Shown here in pieces: positions 1 through 8,195 of a stretch of DNA of 64,000 nucleotides; within the stretch, counting starts at the first letter, position 1, and every line of letters starts with the position of its first letter. The notes beneath the pieces are model-generated. The model made no database searches. It worked only from the letters and a program-made list of their open reading frames with translations, and was not told where the DNA came from. This DNA comes from Nocardioides sp. zg-1228 (GTDB lineage Bacteria > Actinomycetota > Actinomycetes > Propionibacteriales > Nocardioidaceae), in NCBI RefSeq assembly GCF_017086465.1, contig NZ_CP070961.1:3782001-3846000 (forward strand), written 5' to 3'. A program made the position numbers and the translations under genes.

Positions 1-713
1 GCCGCCGGGTTGTCGATCCCCAGCGGCTCGGGCGGAGTCGGGTTCTCCGCGGCCGCCAGGCTCGCGTGGGCGTAGGGCCGGCGACCGGCCAGGAGGTGGT
101 AGGTCAGGGCGGCGAGGGAGAACTGGTCGGCGCGCGCGTCGAGCCCCTCGCCGAGCGCCTGCTCCGGCGCGACGTAGGAGGGGGTGCCGCCGGCCATCGT
201 GAGCCGCGAGGACATGTCCATCGCCTTGCCGAGACCGAGGTCGCCGAGCATCGCCACGATGTGCGGGGAGCGGCCGCTGTCGACCGTGCGGAAGAGGACG
301 TTGCCGGGCTTGACGTCGCGGTGCAGCACGCCCCGGTCGTGCAGCGCGGTGAGCCCGCGCCCGATCTGGGTGATCACCGAGAGCGCCTGTGCGCGCGACA
401 GCGGCGCGAGGTCGAGGCGGTCGTCGAGGGTGCCCTGGTCGGCGTACGCCATCACCAGGTAGGGGCGGCCGTCGTCGAGCTCGCCGGCGTCGTAGACGGA
501 CACGACGTGGGGCGACTCGACCTTGCGGAGGAAGCGGCCCTCCTCGAGGAAGCGCTGGCGGATGTGGTGGTCGCCGGTCCAGTTGTCCGCGAGGACCTTG
601 ATCGCCACCGCCGAGTCGAGGTGCTCGTCGTAGGCCAGCCAGACCGTCGCGAACGCTCCCGCCCCGATGCGGCGGCGCACCGGGTAGCGACCGAGACGAG
701 TGGGAGCGGACAC
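1..713 (-). CDS. Serine/threonine protein kinase, partial (C-terminus beyond window)
   Basis: The N-terminal 237 codons of a bacterial Hanks-type kinase are visible. A glycine loop (GAGAFATVW) is followed by the ATP-binding Lys in VAIKVL, the catalytic loop HRDVKPGN, a DLG in place of the usual DFG, and the APEQ activation-segment end. These residues make an active kinase likely. GTG at 713 is chosen because the kinase domain begins about 7 residues later and the divergent sigma factor starts 21 bp away. That proximity implies overlapping promoters and possible co-control with the ECF sigma gene. The C-terminus, where sensor or membrane segments would lie, is outside the window. Confidence 0.93.
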   Translation of the reverse strand, partial: MSAPTRLGRYPVRRRIGAGAFATVWLAYDEHLDSAVAIKVLADNWTGDHHIRQRFLEEGRFLRKVESPHVVSVYDAGELDDGRPYLVMAYADQGTLDDRLDLAPLSRAQALSVITQIGRGLTALHDRGVLHRDVKPGNVLFRTVDSGRSPHIVAMLGDLGLGKAMDMSSRLTMAGGTPSYVAPEQALGEGLDARADQFSLAALTYHLLAGRRPYAHASLAAAENPTPPEPLGIDNPA

Positions 714-733
714 CCGGGCATTATCGTGCAGGC

Positions 734-1312
734 GTGAGCTATTCCGGGGACCACGGCGACGCGTTGACGCCGGACGACATCGACGAGCTGGCTCGTCGCG
801 CCCGCGACGGCGACCGCGACGGGCTCGAGCAGCTGCTCGCCGCCGTGCGCCCGCGGGTGCTCAACATCTGCCGCGGGGTGCTCCCCTACTCCGGCGACGC
901 CGAGGACGCGTGCCAGGAGGCGATGCTCAACGTCGCCACCAAGATCGGCTCGTGGGGCGAGCGCGGGCGGTTCACCACCTGGCTGCACATTGTGTCGGTC
1001 AACAGCGCGCGCACGACCTACCGACGGCTCAAGAACCTCGCCACCCCGACCGACTTCGAGGACGGCGCCCACGACCGTCCCGACCCGCGGACGACCAGCG
1101 TGATCGCCGGCACCCGCCTCGACCTGCTCGAGGCGATGGAGACCATCGAGAAGGACCACCCGCAGTTCGTCGAGCCGCTGCTGCTGCGCGACGTCTACGG
1201 CCTGCCCTACGACGAGATCGCCGCGCTGGTGGACGCCCCGCTGGGCACGGTGAAGGCGCAGATCCACCACGGCCGCAAGCTCGCCCGCCCCCTGCTCCGG
1301 GGCGAGAGATGA
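734..1312 (+). CDS. ECF-type RNA polymerase sigma-70 factor
   Basis: A 192-residue protein with sigma region 2 (about residues 20-90, including the EDACQEAMLNV stretch) and region 4 (about 130-185, ending DAPLGTVKAQIHHGRKL). It lacks regions 1 and 3, as expected for ECF factors that direct RNA polymerase to stress promoters. GTG at 734 gives the family length. Its stop overlaps the start of the downstream lipoprotein peptidase by 4 bp, so the two are translationally coupled. No classical anti-sigma gene is adjacent. The divergent kinase 21 bp upstream could be its regulator, as known for some sigma-kinase pairs, but that is inference. Confidence 0.93.
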   Translation: MSYSGDHGDALTPDDIDELARRARDGDRDGLEQLLAAVRPRVLNICRGVLPYSGDAEDACQEAMLNVATKIGSWGERGRFTTWLHIVSVNSARTTYRRLKNLATPTDFEDGAHDRPDPRTTSVIAGTRLDLLEAMETIEKDHPQFVEPLLLRDVYGLPYDEIAALVDAPLGTVKAQIHHGRKLARPLLRGER

Positions 1313-2826
1313 GGCACCGGCCCGTCCGCGCGGTGCTCGCGGCGGGCCTGTCCCTCGCCGTCCTGGCCGGGTGCTCCGGCGGCGGTGCCGCCGGTCCCGA
1401 GGAGCTCAGCGACCCCGCCCCGGCCGCCGCGGTCGGGGACGGCGAGGCCACGGCTTCGCCGGTCTCGGACCCGGAGGTCGCCGAGCGGGTGGAGCCCGAC
1501 CTCGACGTGGCGGTGTCGACCCCGCGCGAGGACAGCCTCTACCCCGCGGTGGGCGACCCGCGGGTGGACGCGCTGCACTACGACCTCGACCTCGACTGGG
1601 ACCCCGAGGCCGAGCACCTGACCGCGTCGGCCACGGTGACGTTCCGCGCCACCCGCAGCGCGCCGCGCTTCCAGCTCGACCTCGGGCGCCCGCTCACCGT
1701 CGGCCGGCTGACCCTCGACGGCGAGCCCGCCGCGTTCTCCCGCCGGGGCAAGGACCTCGTCGTGGACGCGCCCATCGAGGCCGACCAGCGCTACGAGCTG
1801 TCCCTCGACTACGTCGGCACGCCCCGCCCGATCCCGGCGCCCACCACCCGCGGCGACTTCGCCAGCACCGGCTTCACCGTCACCGACGCCGGCGAGGTGT
1901 GGACGATGCAGGAGCCCCACGGCGCCTTCACGTGGTACCCCGTCAACGACCATCCCTCCGACAAGGCTCTCTACGACATCACCGTGCACGCGCCGCGCGG
2001 CTGGACCGGGATCGCCAACGGCCGGCTCACCGACCTCACGACGGACGACGACGGCACGACCACCTCGTGGCAGCTCACCGAGCCGGCGTCGTCCTACCTC
2101 ATAACCCTCGCCATCGGCGACTACTCCCACAGCAGCACCACCACCGAGGGCGGGCTGCGGGTCGACTACTGGACCCCGCGCGGCATGACGCGTCCGCTCT
2201 CGTCGATCCAGACCGCGGCCGCCACCGTCGACTGGATCGAGACCAAGCTCGGCGACTACCCCTTCGACACCCTCGGCCTCGTCGTCACCGACTCGCAGAG
2301 CGCGATGGAGACCCAGACGATGGTCACCCTCGGCAACAACGACTACGTGCTGTCGCCCGAGGTCGTCGCCCACGAGATCGTGCACCAGTGGTACGGCGAC
2401 CAGGTCTCGCCGGCCGACTGGCGCGACGTCTGGCTCAACGAGGGCATGACGATGCTGCTGCAGTGGACCTACGAGGACGAGCACGACATCCGGCCGCTGC
2501 GCGAGAGCCTGCGCGGCGCCCGCCTGATCGACCAGCAGCTGCGCGACGAGTACGGACCGCCCGGGGCCTACGACCCGCGCCAGTTCGGCGGCTCCAACAT
2601 CTACTACACGCCCGCGCTGATGTGGAACGAGCTGCGCGTCGACCTCGGCGACGAGGAGTTCTACGCCGTCGCCCGGTCGTGGCTGGCCGCCCACGACAAC
2701 ACGTCGGTGTCGCGCGAGCAGCTCTACGACCACTGGGAGGCCGAGACCGGGCGCGAGCTGTCGGCGTTCTTCGACCGGTGGATCACCGGCACCCGTACGC
2801 CCGGGCGCGGGGTCCCGCAGGGCTGA
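1309..2826 (+). CDS. M1 family zinc metallopeptidase, lipoprotein
   Basis: A 505-residue secreted aminopeptidase-like protein. It starts with a lipoprotein signal peptide whose lipobox LAGC puts the lipidated Cys at residue 22. An M1 beta-sandwich domain follows, then the gluzincin site HEIVH at about 355-359 with the third zinc ligand Glu 18 residues later in LNEG. It is short compared with full M1 aminopeptidases (about 850) and matches the compact actinobacterial form without a long C-terminal helical domain. The ATG overlaps the sigma stop (ATGA), so it probably belongs to that sigma factor's operon and acts on peptides outside the membrane. Its exact substrate is unknown. Confidence 0.92.
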   Translation: MRHRPVRAVLAAGLSLAVLAGCSGGGAAGPEELSDPAPAAAVGDGEATASPVSDPEVAERVEPDLDVAVSTPREDSLYPAVGDPRVDALHYDLDLDWDPEAEHLTASATVTFRATRSAPRFQLDLGRPLTVGRLTLDGEPAAFSRRGKDLVVDAPIEADQRYELSLDYVGTPRPIPAPTTRGDFASTGFTVTDAGEVWTMQEPHGAFTWYPVNDHPSDKALYDITVHAPRGWTGIANGRLTDLTTDDDGTTTSWQLTEPASSYLITLAIGDYSHSSTTTEGGLRVDYWTPRGMTRPLSSIQTAAATVDWIETKLGDYPFDTLGLVVTDSQSAMETQTMVTLGNNDYVLSPEVVAHEIVHQWYGDQVSPADWRDVWLNEGMTMLLQWTYEDEHDIRPLRESLRGARLIDQQLRDEYGPPGAYDPRQFGGSNIYYTPALMWNELRVDLGDEEFYAVARSWLAAHDNTSVSREQLYDHWEAETGRELSAFFDRWITGTRTPGRGVPQG

Positions 2827-2855
2827 GCGGCACCGGCCCGCAATACCCTCGCCCC

Positions 2856-4328
2856 ATGGGCCGCCTCTCCGCACACGACCTGATCGACCTGGTGCTCGAC
2901 GAGGGCTCGTGGTCGTCCTGGGACACCCCGCCGACGCGCGGGCCGCTCAGCGAGGCGTACGCCGCCGAGCTCGCCGCGGCCGCGGAGAGGTCGGGCGTCG
3001 ACGAGTCCGTGCTGACCGGCGAGGCGCGGCTGCGCGGGCGCCGGATCGCCGCGCTGGTGAGCGAGTTCGGCTTCCTGGCCGGGTCGATCGGCCGGGACGC
3101 GGCCGACCGCATCGTCGCCGGCATCGAGCGCGCCACCCGCGAGGGCCTGCCCCTGGTCGCGGCCCCGGTCAGCGGCGGCACCCGGATGCAGGAGGGGACC
3201 CCGGCGTTCGTGCAGATGGTCCGGATCTCGGCGGCGATCGCCGCCCACCGCGACGCCGGGCTGCCCTACCTCGTCTACCTGCGCCACCCCACCACCGGCG
3301 GCGTGATGGCGTCGTGGGGCTCGCTCGGCCATGTCACCGTCGCGGAGCCCGGCGCCCTCGTCGGCTTCCTCGGCCCGCGGGTCTACGAGGCGCTCTACGA
3401 GCGCCCGTTCCCGGAGGGCGTGCAGACCGCGGAGAACCTCTATGCCCGCGGCATCGTCGACGCCGTCCTCCCGCCCGACGCGATCGCCGACATCCTCGAC
3501 CGCGCGCTCACGATCCTGATGGCGGCCCGCGACGGCGTCGTCACGGTGCCCGACCCCGGCCAGGACGCCGTGCCGGACGTCGACGCCTGGGACTGCGTCA
3601 CCCGGTCGCGGCGCGCCGACCGCCCCGGCGTGCGCCGGCTGCTGCGCTACGCCGCGCGCGACGTCGTACCCCTCAACGGCACCGGTCAGGGCGAGAGCGA
3701 CCCGGGGCTGCTGATCGCGCTGGCGCGCTTCGGCGAGGCGCCGTGCGTCCTCCTCGGCCAGGACCGGCGCGGTCAGACCACCGACCACCCGATGGGCCCC
3801 GAGGCGCTGCGCGAGGCCCGGCGCGGGATGCGGCTGGCCTCCGAGCTCGGGCTGCCGCTCGTCACCGTCATCGACACGCAGGGCGCCGCGCTGTCGGCCG
3901 ACGCCGAGAACGGCGGGCTGGCCGGCGAGATCGCCCGCTCGCTGGCCGATCTGGTCACCCTCGACGCGCCGACACTGTGCCTGATGCTGGGCGAGGGCAA
4001 CGGCGGCGGTGCGCTGGCACTGCTGCCCGCCGACCGCGTCGTCGCGGCGCAGCACGCGTGGCTCTCACCGCTGCCGCCCGAGGGCGCGTCGGCGATCGTG
4101 CACCGCGACCGCGACCACGCCGCCGAGATGGCCCGCGCGCAGCAGGTGCGGGCCATCGACCTGCACCGCCGGGGCGTCGTCGACCGCATCGTGGCGGAGA
4201 AGCCCGACGCGGCCGACGAGCCGGAGGAGTTCTGCCGGCGGGTCGGCGCCGTGCTCGAGCACGAGCTCGGCACGCTCCTGGCGTCCGGTCCCGGCTCGGC
4301 GGCCGACCGCGCGCGCCGCTACGTCTGA
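2856..4328 (+). CDS. Acetyl-CoA carboxylase carboxyltransferase-like protein (fused beta/alpha halves)
   Basis: A 490-residue protein with two crotonase-fold halves. The first contains GGTRMQEGTPAFVQM, like the AccD/acyl-CoA carboxylase signature. The second contains GGALALLPADRVV and SPLPPEGASAIV, like AccA. No C4 zinc finger is visible at the N-terminus, unlike bacterial AccD. The family is annotated as a carboxyltransferase that moves CO2 from carboxybiotin to acyl-CoA, but no biotin carboxylase gene is next to it, so its partner must be encoded elsewhere. It starts 30 bp after the peptidase gene and converges with the coiled-coil gene at 4338, only 9 bp away. The true acyl substrate is not predictable here. 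Confidence 0.85.
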   Translation: MGRLSAHDLIDLVLDEGSWSSWDTPPTRGPLSEAYAAELAAAAERSGVDESVLTGEARLRGRRIAALVSEFGFLAGSIGRDAADRIVAGIERATREGLPLVAAPVSGGTRMQEGTPAFVQMVRISAAIAAHRDAGLPYLVYLRHPTTGGVMASWGSLGHVTVAEPGALVGFLGPRVYEALYERPFPEGVQTAENLYARGIVDAVLPPDAIADILDRALTILMAARDGVVTVPDPGQDAVPDVDAWDCVTRSRRADRPGVRRLLRYAARDVVPLNGTGQGESDPGLLIALARFGEAPCVLLGQDRRGQTTDHPMGPEALREARRGMRLASELGLPLVTVIDTQGAALSADAENGGLAGEIARSLADLVTLDAPTLCLMLGEGNGGGALALLPADRVVAAQHAWLSPLPPEGASAIVHRDRDHAAEMARAQQVRAIDLHRRGVVDRIVAEKPDAADEPEEFCRRVGAVLEHELGTLLASGPGSAADRARRYV

Positions 4329-4337
4329 GCCGCCGGG

Positions 4338-5393
4338 CTACCGCTCCGGCGTCTCGTCGCTCGCCTGCTCCGAGTCGGCCGTGGCCGGGTCGGAGACCTC
4401 GCCGGCCTTCTCCGGGGTGTCGTCGGTCTCCTGCGCGGCGTCGGTCTCCTGTGCGGCGTCGTCGAGCGGGTCACCGTGCGGGGACGCGGCGGGGAGGTCG
4501 CCGGGCAGCGCCACGCCGGGCACGGTGCCGGTGAGGGTGGCGAGCATCTGCCGCACGTTGGAGAGCTGGGCGTTGATGCTGTCGCGGCGCTGCGCGGCGG
4601 CGGCGAGCTCGCGCTCGGACTCGACGCGTACGCGGTCGGCGGAGGCACGTGCCTCGCTCACCAGCGTCGTGGCCCGCTCCTCCGCCTCGGCGAGCATGCG
4701 GGCGATCCGCTGCTCGGCCTCGGCGCGGCTGCGCTCGAGGGTCGCCTCGGTGTCCTTGTTGCGGGCGGTCATCGCGTCGAGCTCGGCCTGCGTCGCCGCC
4801 TGCTGGGCCTGGAACTCCGCGGTCGCCTTCTGCCGGCGCTCGGCGAGGGTGGTCTCGAAGTCGGCGGCGGCCTGGGCGGCCTTGGCCCGCTGGTCCTCGT
4901 AGACCGCCTCGGCCTCGGCACGCCGGGCGGACGCGTCGCGCTCGGCGGCGTCGCGTTCGCCGTCGGCGGCCTTCCGGGCGTCGGCGAGCAGCCGGGCGCC
5001 CTCGGCGTCGGCGTCGCGGCGGGTCTCGTCGGCGTAGCGGTCGGCGTCGGCACGCATCGCTCCTGCTTCCTGCTCGGCCTCCTTGCGCAGCGTCTCGACC
5101 TCGCCGAGCACCCGGTCACGGATCTCGGCCGCCTCGGCCTCCGCGAGGGCCAGGATCTGCCCGACGCGCTCGCCGAGGTGCTCGAAGGTCGGGAGCTCGG
5201 GCTCCTGCGACTCCCGCGAGACGAGCGCGTCGCGAGACGCGGCCGCCTCGGCGCGGGCCTGCTCGGCGGCCTGCTCGGCGGCGGCGAGGCGCTCGCGCAG
5301 CTCGGCCGCCTCGTTGCGGGCCTGACCGACGGCTCGCTCCACCTCGGTCGGGTCGTAGCCGCGGCGCACGGTCGTGAACATCTCTTCAGGCAT
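4338..5393 (-). CDS. DivIVA-domain coiled-coil protein
   Basis: A 351-residue protein beginning with a DivIVA-like motif (MFTTVRRGYDPTEVERAV) and followed by about 240 residues of Ala/Glu/Arg-rich heptads that predict a long coiled coil. It ends in an acidic, Thr/Glu/Asp-rich disordered tail with a short repeat (QETDDAAQETD type). Such proteins polymerise at poles or septa and organise growth and the cytoskeleton in actinobacteria. The start at 5393 has a strong AGGAGAA ribosome site and overlaps the end of the upstream coiled-coil gene by 8 bp, so the two form an operon. A second ATG four codons later is possible. Confidence 0.85.
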   Translation of the reverse strand: MPEEMFTTVRRGYDPTEVERAVGQARNEAAELRERLAAAEQAAEQARAEAAASRDALVSRESQEPELPTFEHLGERVGQILALAEAEAAEIRDRVLGEVETLRKEAEQEAGAMRADADRYADETRRDADAEGARLLADARKAADGERDAAERDASARRAEAEAVYEDQRAKAAQAAADFETTLAERRQKATAEFQAQQAATQAELDAMTARNKDTEATLERSRAEAEQRIARMLAEAEERATTLVSEARASADRVRVESERELAAAAQRRDSINAQLSNVRQMLATLTGTVPGVALPGDLPAASPHGDPLDDAAQETDAAQETDDTPEKAGEVSDPATADSEQASDETPER

Positions 5394-6843
5394 CCGGGTT
5401 CTCCTGGTGGGGTGACGAGGGGGGCTCGCTCGGGGGGTGGGCGGACGGGTCGGTGGGGGCGGCGTCGCCGCGGTCGGGGACGGACAGCGCTGCGATCACT
5501 CCGGAGAGCTGGCCGAGCTCGGCCGCGATGCCATCGCGCTGCGACTGGAGCTGGGCCACCTCGGTGCGGGCCCGCTCGAGCGCGCGACGCGCGCCGTCGC
5601 GCAGCTGGTCGGCCTCCGCGCGGGCCTCGGCGACCAGCGCGTTGGCCTCCTCGCGCGCGCGGCGCCGGTCCTCGGCGGCCTCGGCGCGGCTGCGGGTCAC
5701 CTCGTCGGCGACGAGCGCGCGCAGGCTCGCGGCGCCCGCCTCGGCCTCGGCGCGGCGGCGTTCGAGGCGCTCCACGGCGCGCTCGGCGTCGTCGGTGGCG
5801 TCGGCGACGATGCGGGCGGCATCGGCCTCGGCGCGGGCGAGCGTCGACTTGGCCTCGCTCTCCATCTCCGCGGCGGACAGGCCCGCGGCACGGGTGATCT
5901 CCTCGGCACGGCGCCTCGCCTCGGAGAGCTCGAGGGCCATCCGCCCGGCGACCGCTGCCATCACGCCCTGCAGGCGACGGCGTACGACGCGGGTGTGCTC
6001 GCCGATCTCCGCATGACCCGCCTTGCGGATCGCGTCGGCCTCGGCGGCCGCCCCGTCGAGCACCGAGCGGACGGTGCGGGTCGCCCAGTCGGTCTGCTCG
6101 GCGGCCTGCCGGAGCTTGTCCTCGCTCTCGGCGCGGGCCGCGGCGAGCGTCTCCTCGGCCAACCGGCGCATGCGGTCGACCTCCGCGCCGGTGGTGCGGC
6201 GCATCTCCTCGACGTGCAGGGCGGCCTCGTCGCGCATGCGGGCCGACTCCGTCGAGGCGCTCGCCCGCAGCGACTCCGCCTCCGCCATGGCGGTGTCGAG
6301 CTGCTGCTGGCCACCGGCGCGCGCCTCCTCGAGCACCTGCGCGGCCGCCTCCTGGGCGGCGGCAAGCGTCGACTCGGCCTCGGCCCTGGCTCCGGCGAGG
6401 AGCTCGTCGCGGGCGGCGGTGGCGGTGTCGCGGACGTGCTCGGCCTCGGCACGGAGCGCGCCGGCCTCCTCACGGGCGCGGGCGAGGAGGTCGGCGCCCT
6501 CGGCCCGTGCCGCCTCGACCTGCTGGTCGCGGGCGCTCCCGGCCGACGACATCAGCAGCGAGGCCTGCTCGTTGGCGTCGACCACGATGGTCGCCGCCTC
6601 CTCCGACGCGCCGGCGAGCACCTCCTCCGCCTGCCGGCGTACGCGGCCAGCCTCGGCCCGGTCGGCCTCCGCCTCGCCCGTGAGCCGGCGCAGCTCCTCG
6701 CGCAGGACGGCGAGGTCCCCGGTCAGCGCGTCGGCCTCCCGGCGGGCCTCGCCCACCAGCTCTTCGGCGACCTGCTGGGCACGGGCCAGCAGTGCCGAGG
6801 CCGTGGGCTCGCCCGGGGCTGCCGCAGCGGCGTTGTGGGGCAT
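5386..6843 (-). CDS. Long alanine-rich coiled-coil protein (Scy/FilP-like)
   Basis: A 485-residue protein made almost entirely of Ala/Glu/Arg-rich heptads (for example AEAESLRASASTESARMRDE), with a short N-terminal Ala/Pro segment and a Pro/Ser-rich C-terminus. No enzymatic motif or membrane segment is seen. In actinobacteria, proteins with this composition next to DivIVA genes (Scy, FilP and so-called cellulose-binding proteins) build scaffolds for polar growth. Low-complexity sequence makes the family assignment approximate. It is the first gene of a two-gene operon with the DivIVA-domain gene, and it is divergent from the epimerase across 139 bp. Confidence 0.8.
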   Translation of the reverse strand: MPHNAAAAAPGEPTASALLARAQQVAEELVGEARREADALTGDLAVLREELRRLTGEAEADRAEAGRVRRQAEEVLAGASEEAATIVVDANEQASLLMSSAGSARDQQVEAARAEGADLLARAREEAGALRAEAEHVRDTATAARDELLAGARAEAESTLAAAQEAAAQVLEEARAGGQQQLDTAMAEAESLRASASTESARMRDEAALHVEEMRRTTGAEVDRMRRLAEETLAAARAESEDKLRQAAEQTDWATRTVRSVLDGAAAEADAIRKAGHAEIGEHTRVVRRRLQGVMAAVAGRMALELSEARRRAEEITRAAGLSAAEMESEAKSTLARAEADAARIVADATDDAERAVERLERRRAEAEAGAASLRALVADEVTRSRAEAAEDRRRAREEANALVAEARAEADQLRDGARRALERARTEVAQLQSQRDGIAAELGQLSGVIAALSVPDRGDAAPTDPSAHPPSEPPSSPHQENPDA

Positions 6844-6982
6844 CCGCCAGCTCCTTCCTCACGATCCGAGGGCATGCATTGTTCACGCACGCGGACGCGT
6901 ACGACAGAGGGGTGGGCGCACGCGGTTGCGCCGACAGCGAAACTGCTTGCGTGCGCAGTATCTCACCCGCTGGGGTGACCTC

Positions 6983-7933
6983 ATGAACCTTCTCGTGCTC
7001 GGTGGCACCAGGTACCTGTCCCGCGAGGTCGCGACCCGGGCCGTGGCGCTGGGCTGGGACGTCACGTGCGCGTGCCGTGGGGCGTCGGGGCCGGTGCCGC
7101 CGGGGGCCACGCACCTGCCGTGGGACCGGGCCGACGCGCCTCCGCCGGCGCTCCTCGACGGCGGTTGGGACGCCGTGGTCGACGTGGGCCGGCTGCCCTC
7201 GCAGGTGCGCAGCGCGGTGGCGGCGACGTCGTCCGCCCACTGGGTCTTCGTCTCGACGGTCAGCGTCTACGCCGACAACTCGTCGCCGGCGATGGAGCCG
7301 TTGGTCGAGCAGATCGACGGGGACGTGGACCTCGCGGTCGACCCGGAGGCCTACGGCGGGATGAAGGTCGCGTGCGAGCGGGCCGTGCAGGCGGGCGCCG
7401 CGTCGTGGGTGATCGCGCGGCCCGGACTGATCGTCGGCCCCGGCGACCCGACGGGCCGCTTCGCCTACTGGCCGCAGCGCCTCGCCCGCGGCGGCGAGGT
7501 GCTGGCACCCGGGCGACCGGCCGACGTCGTCCAGGTGATCGACGTGCGCGACCTCGCTGCGTGGCTGCTGGTGCTGGCCGAGTCGCGCACCACCGGCACC
7601 TACGACGCCGTCGGCGAGCCGGTGGCGTTCGGCGACCTCCTGAGCGAGGTGGCGGCCGGCGTCGGGTCTCCGGGCCCCTCGCTCACCTGGGTCGACTCGT
7701 CGTTCCTCGAGGAGCAGGGGGTCGTGCCGTGGGCCGGCGAGGGCTCGCTGCCGTTGTGGCTGCCGCGACCGGAGTACGCCGGGATGCTGGCCCACGACCC
7801 CGGCCCCGCCGTGGCGGCCGGGCTCCGGCTGCGACCGCCCTCGGAGACGGCTCCGGCATGCCTCGACTCCCCCGTCACCGCCCTGACGGCCGAGCGCGAG
7901 GCCGAGGTGCTCGCAGCCTGGCACTCCCGGTGA
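6983..7933 (+). CDS. NAD-dependent epimerase/dehydratase (extended SDR family)
   Basis: A 316-residue Rossmann protein whose N-terminus MNLLVLGGTRYLSR carries the nucleotide-binding GGTxxL signature of an atypical extended SDR. A conserved VFVSTVSVYAD stretch and a YGGMKVACE segment give the Tyr-x-x-x-Lys pair (YGGMK). This suggests reduction or epimerisation of a sugar- or isoprenoid-type substrate, which cannot be named. The ATG at 6983 follows GGTGACCTC. The stop codon TGA (7931-7933) is also the first three bases of the 32-bp repeat array that fills the gap to the convergent E2 gene. Confidence 0.88.
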   Translation: MNLLVLGGTRYLSREVATRAVALGWDVTCACRGASGPVPPGATHLPWDRADAPPPALLDGGWDAVVDVGRLPSQVRSAVAATSSAHWVFVSTVSVYADNSSPAMEPLVEQIDGDVDLAVDPEAYGGMKVACERAVQAGAASWVIARPGLIVGPGDPTGRFAYWPQRLARGGEVLAPGRPADVVQVIDVRDLAAWLLVLAESRTTGTYDAVGEPVAFGDLLSEVAAGVGSPGPSLTWVDSSFLEEQGVVPWAGEGSLPLWLPRPEYAGMLAHDPGPAVAAGLRLRPPSETAPACLDSPVTALTAEREAEVLAAWHSR

Positions 7934-8195
7934 CGCACAAACAGGCTCGAGGCGGCTCGTCCTGACCGCGTAAACACGTCGAGGCGGCTCGTCCTGACCG
8001 CGTAAACACGTCGAGGCGGCTCGTCCTGACCGCCGAATCACGTCGAGTGGGCTCGTTCTGACCGCGATACAGGCTCGAGTCGGCGCGTCCTGTCGTCAGG
8101 ATGCGCCCACTCGACGTCGGTTGAACGTCAGGACAAGCCCACTCGACCCCGATTGAACGTCAGGACGAGCCCACTCGACCCCGGTTGAGCGTCAG
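7931..8195. repeat. 32-bp-period repeat array between convergent genes, anchored on both stop codons
   Basis: Five copies of a core close to TCGAGKSGGCKCGTCC, each followed by TGAC, start at 7947, 7979, 8011, 8043 and 8075, exactly 32 bp apart. Three copies in the opposite orientation start at 8095, 8127 and 8159, also 32 bp apart, with a final GTCAG at 8191. Between cores are 12-bp segments that vary (CGCGTAAACACG is used twice). The phase continues outward to TGAC at 7931, which holds the epimerase stop, and to GTCA at 8191, which holds the E2 stop. The two halves form a long imperfect inverted repeat folding around 8094, so transcripts from either side could form hairpins. Confidence 0.95.

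Noticed and set aside
700-1308. N-terminal extension of the M1 peptidase over the sigma gene
   Set aside because: The lipoprotein signal at 1309 marks the true start, and the upstream sequence is the sigma gene in another frame.
7931-8195. CRISPR array
   Set aside because: The repeat core is about 20 bp with only 12-bp intervals, orientation switches in the middle, and no cas gene is present.
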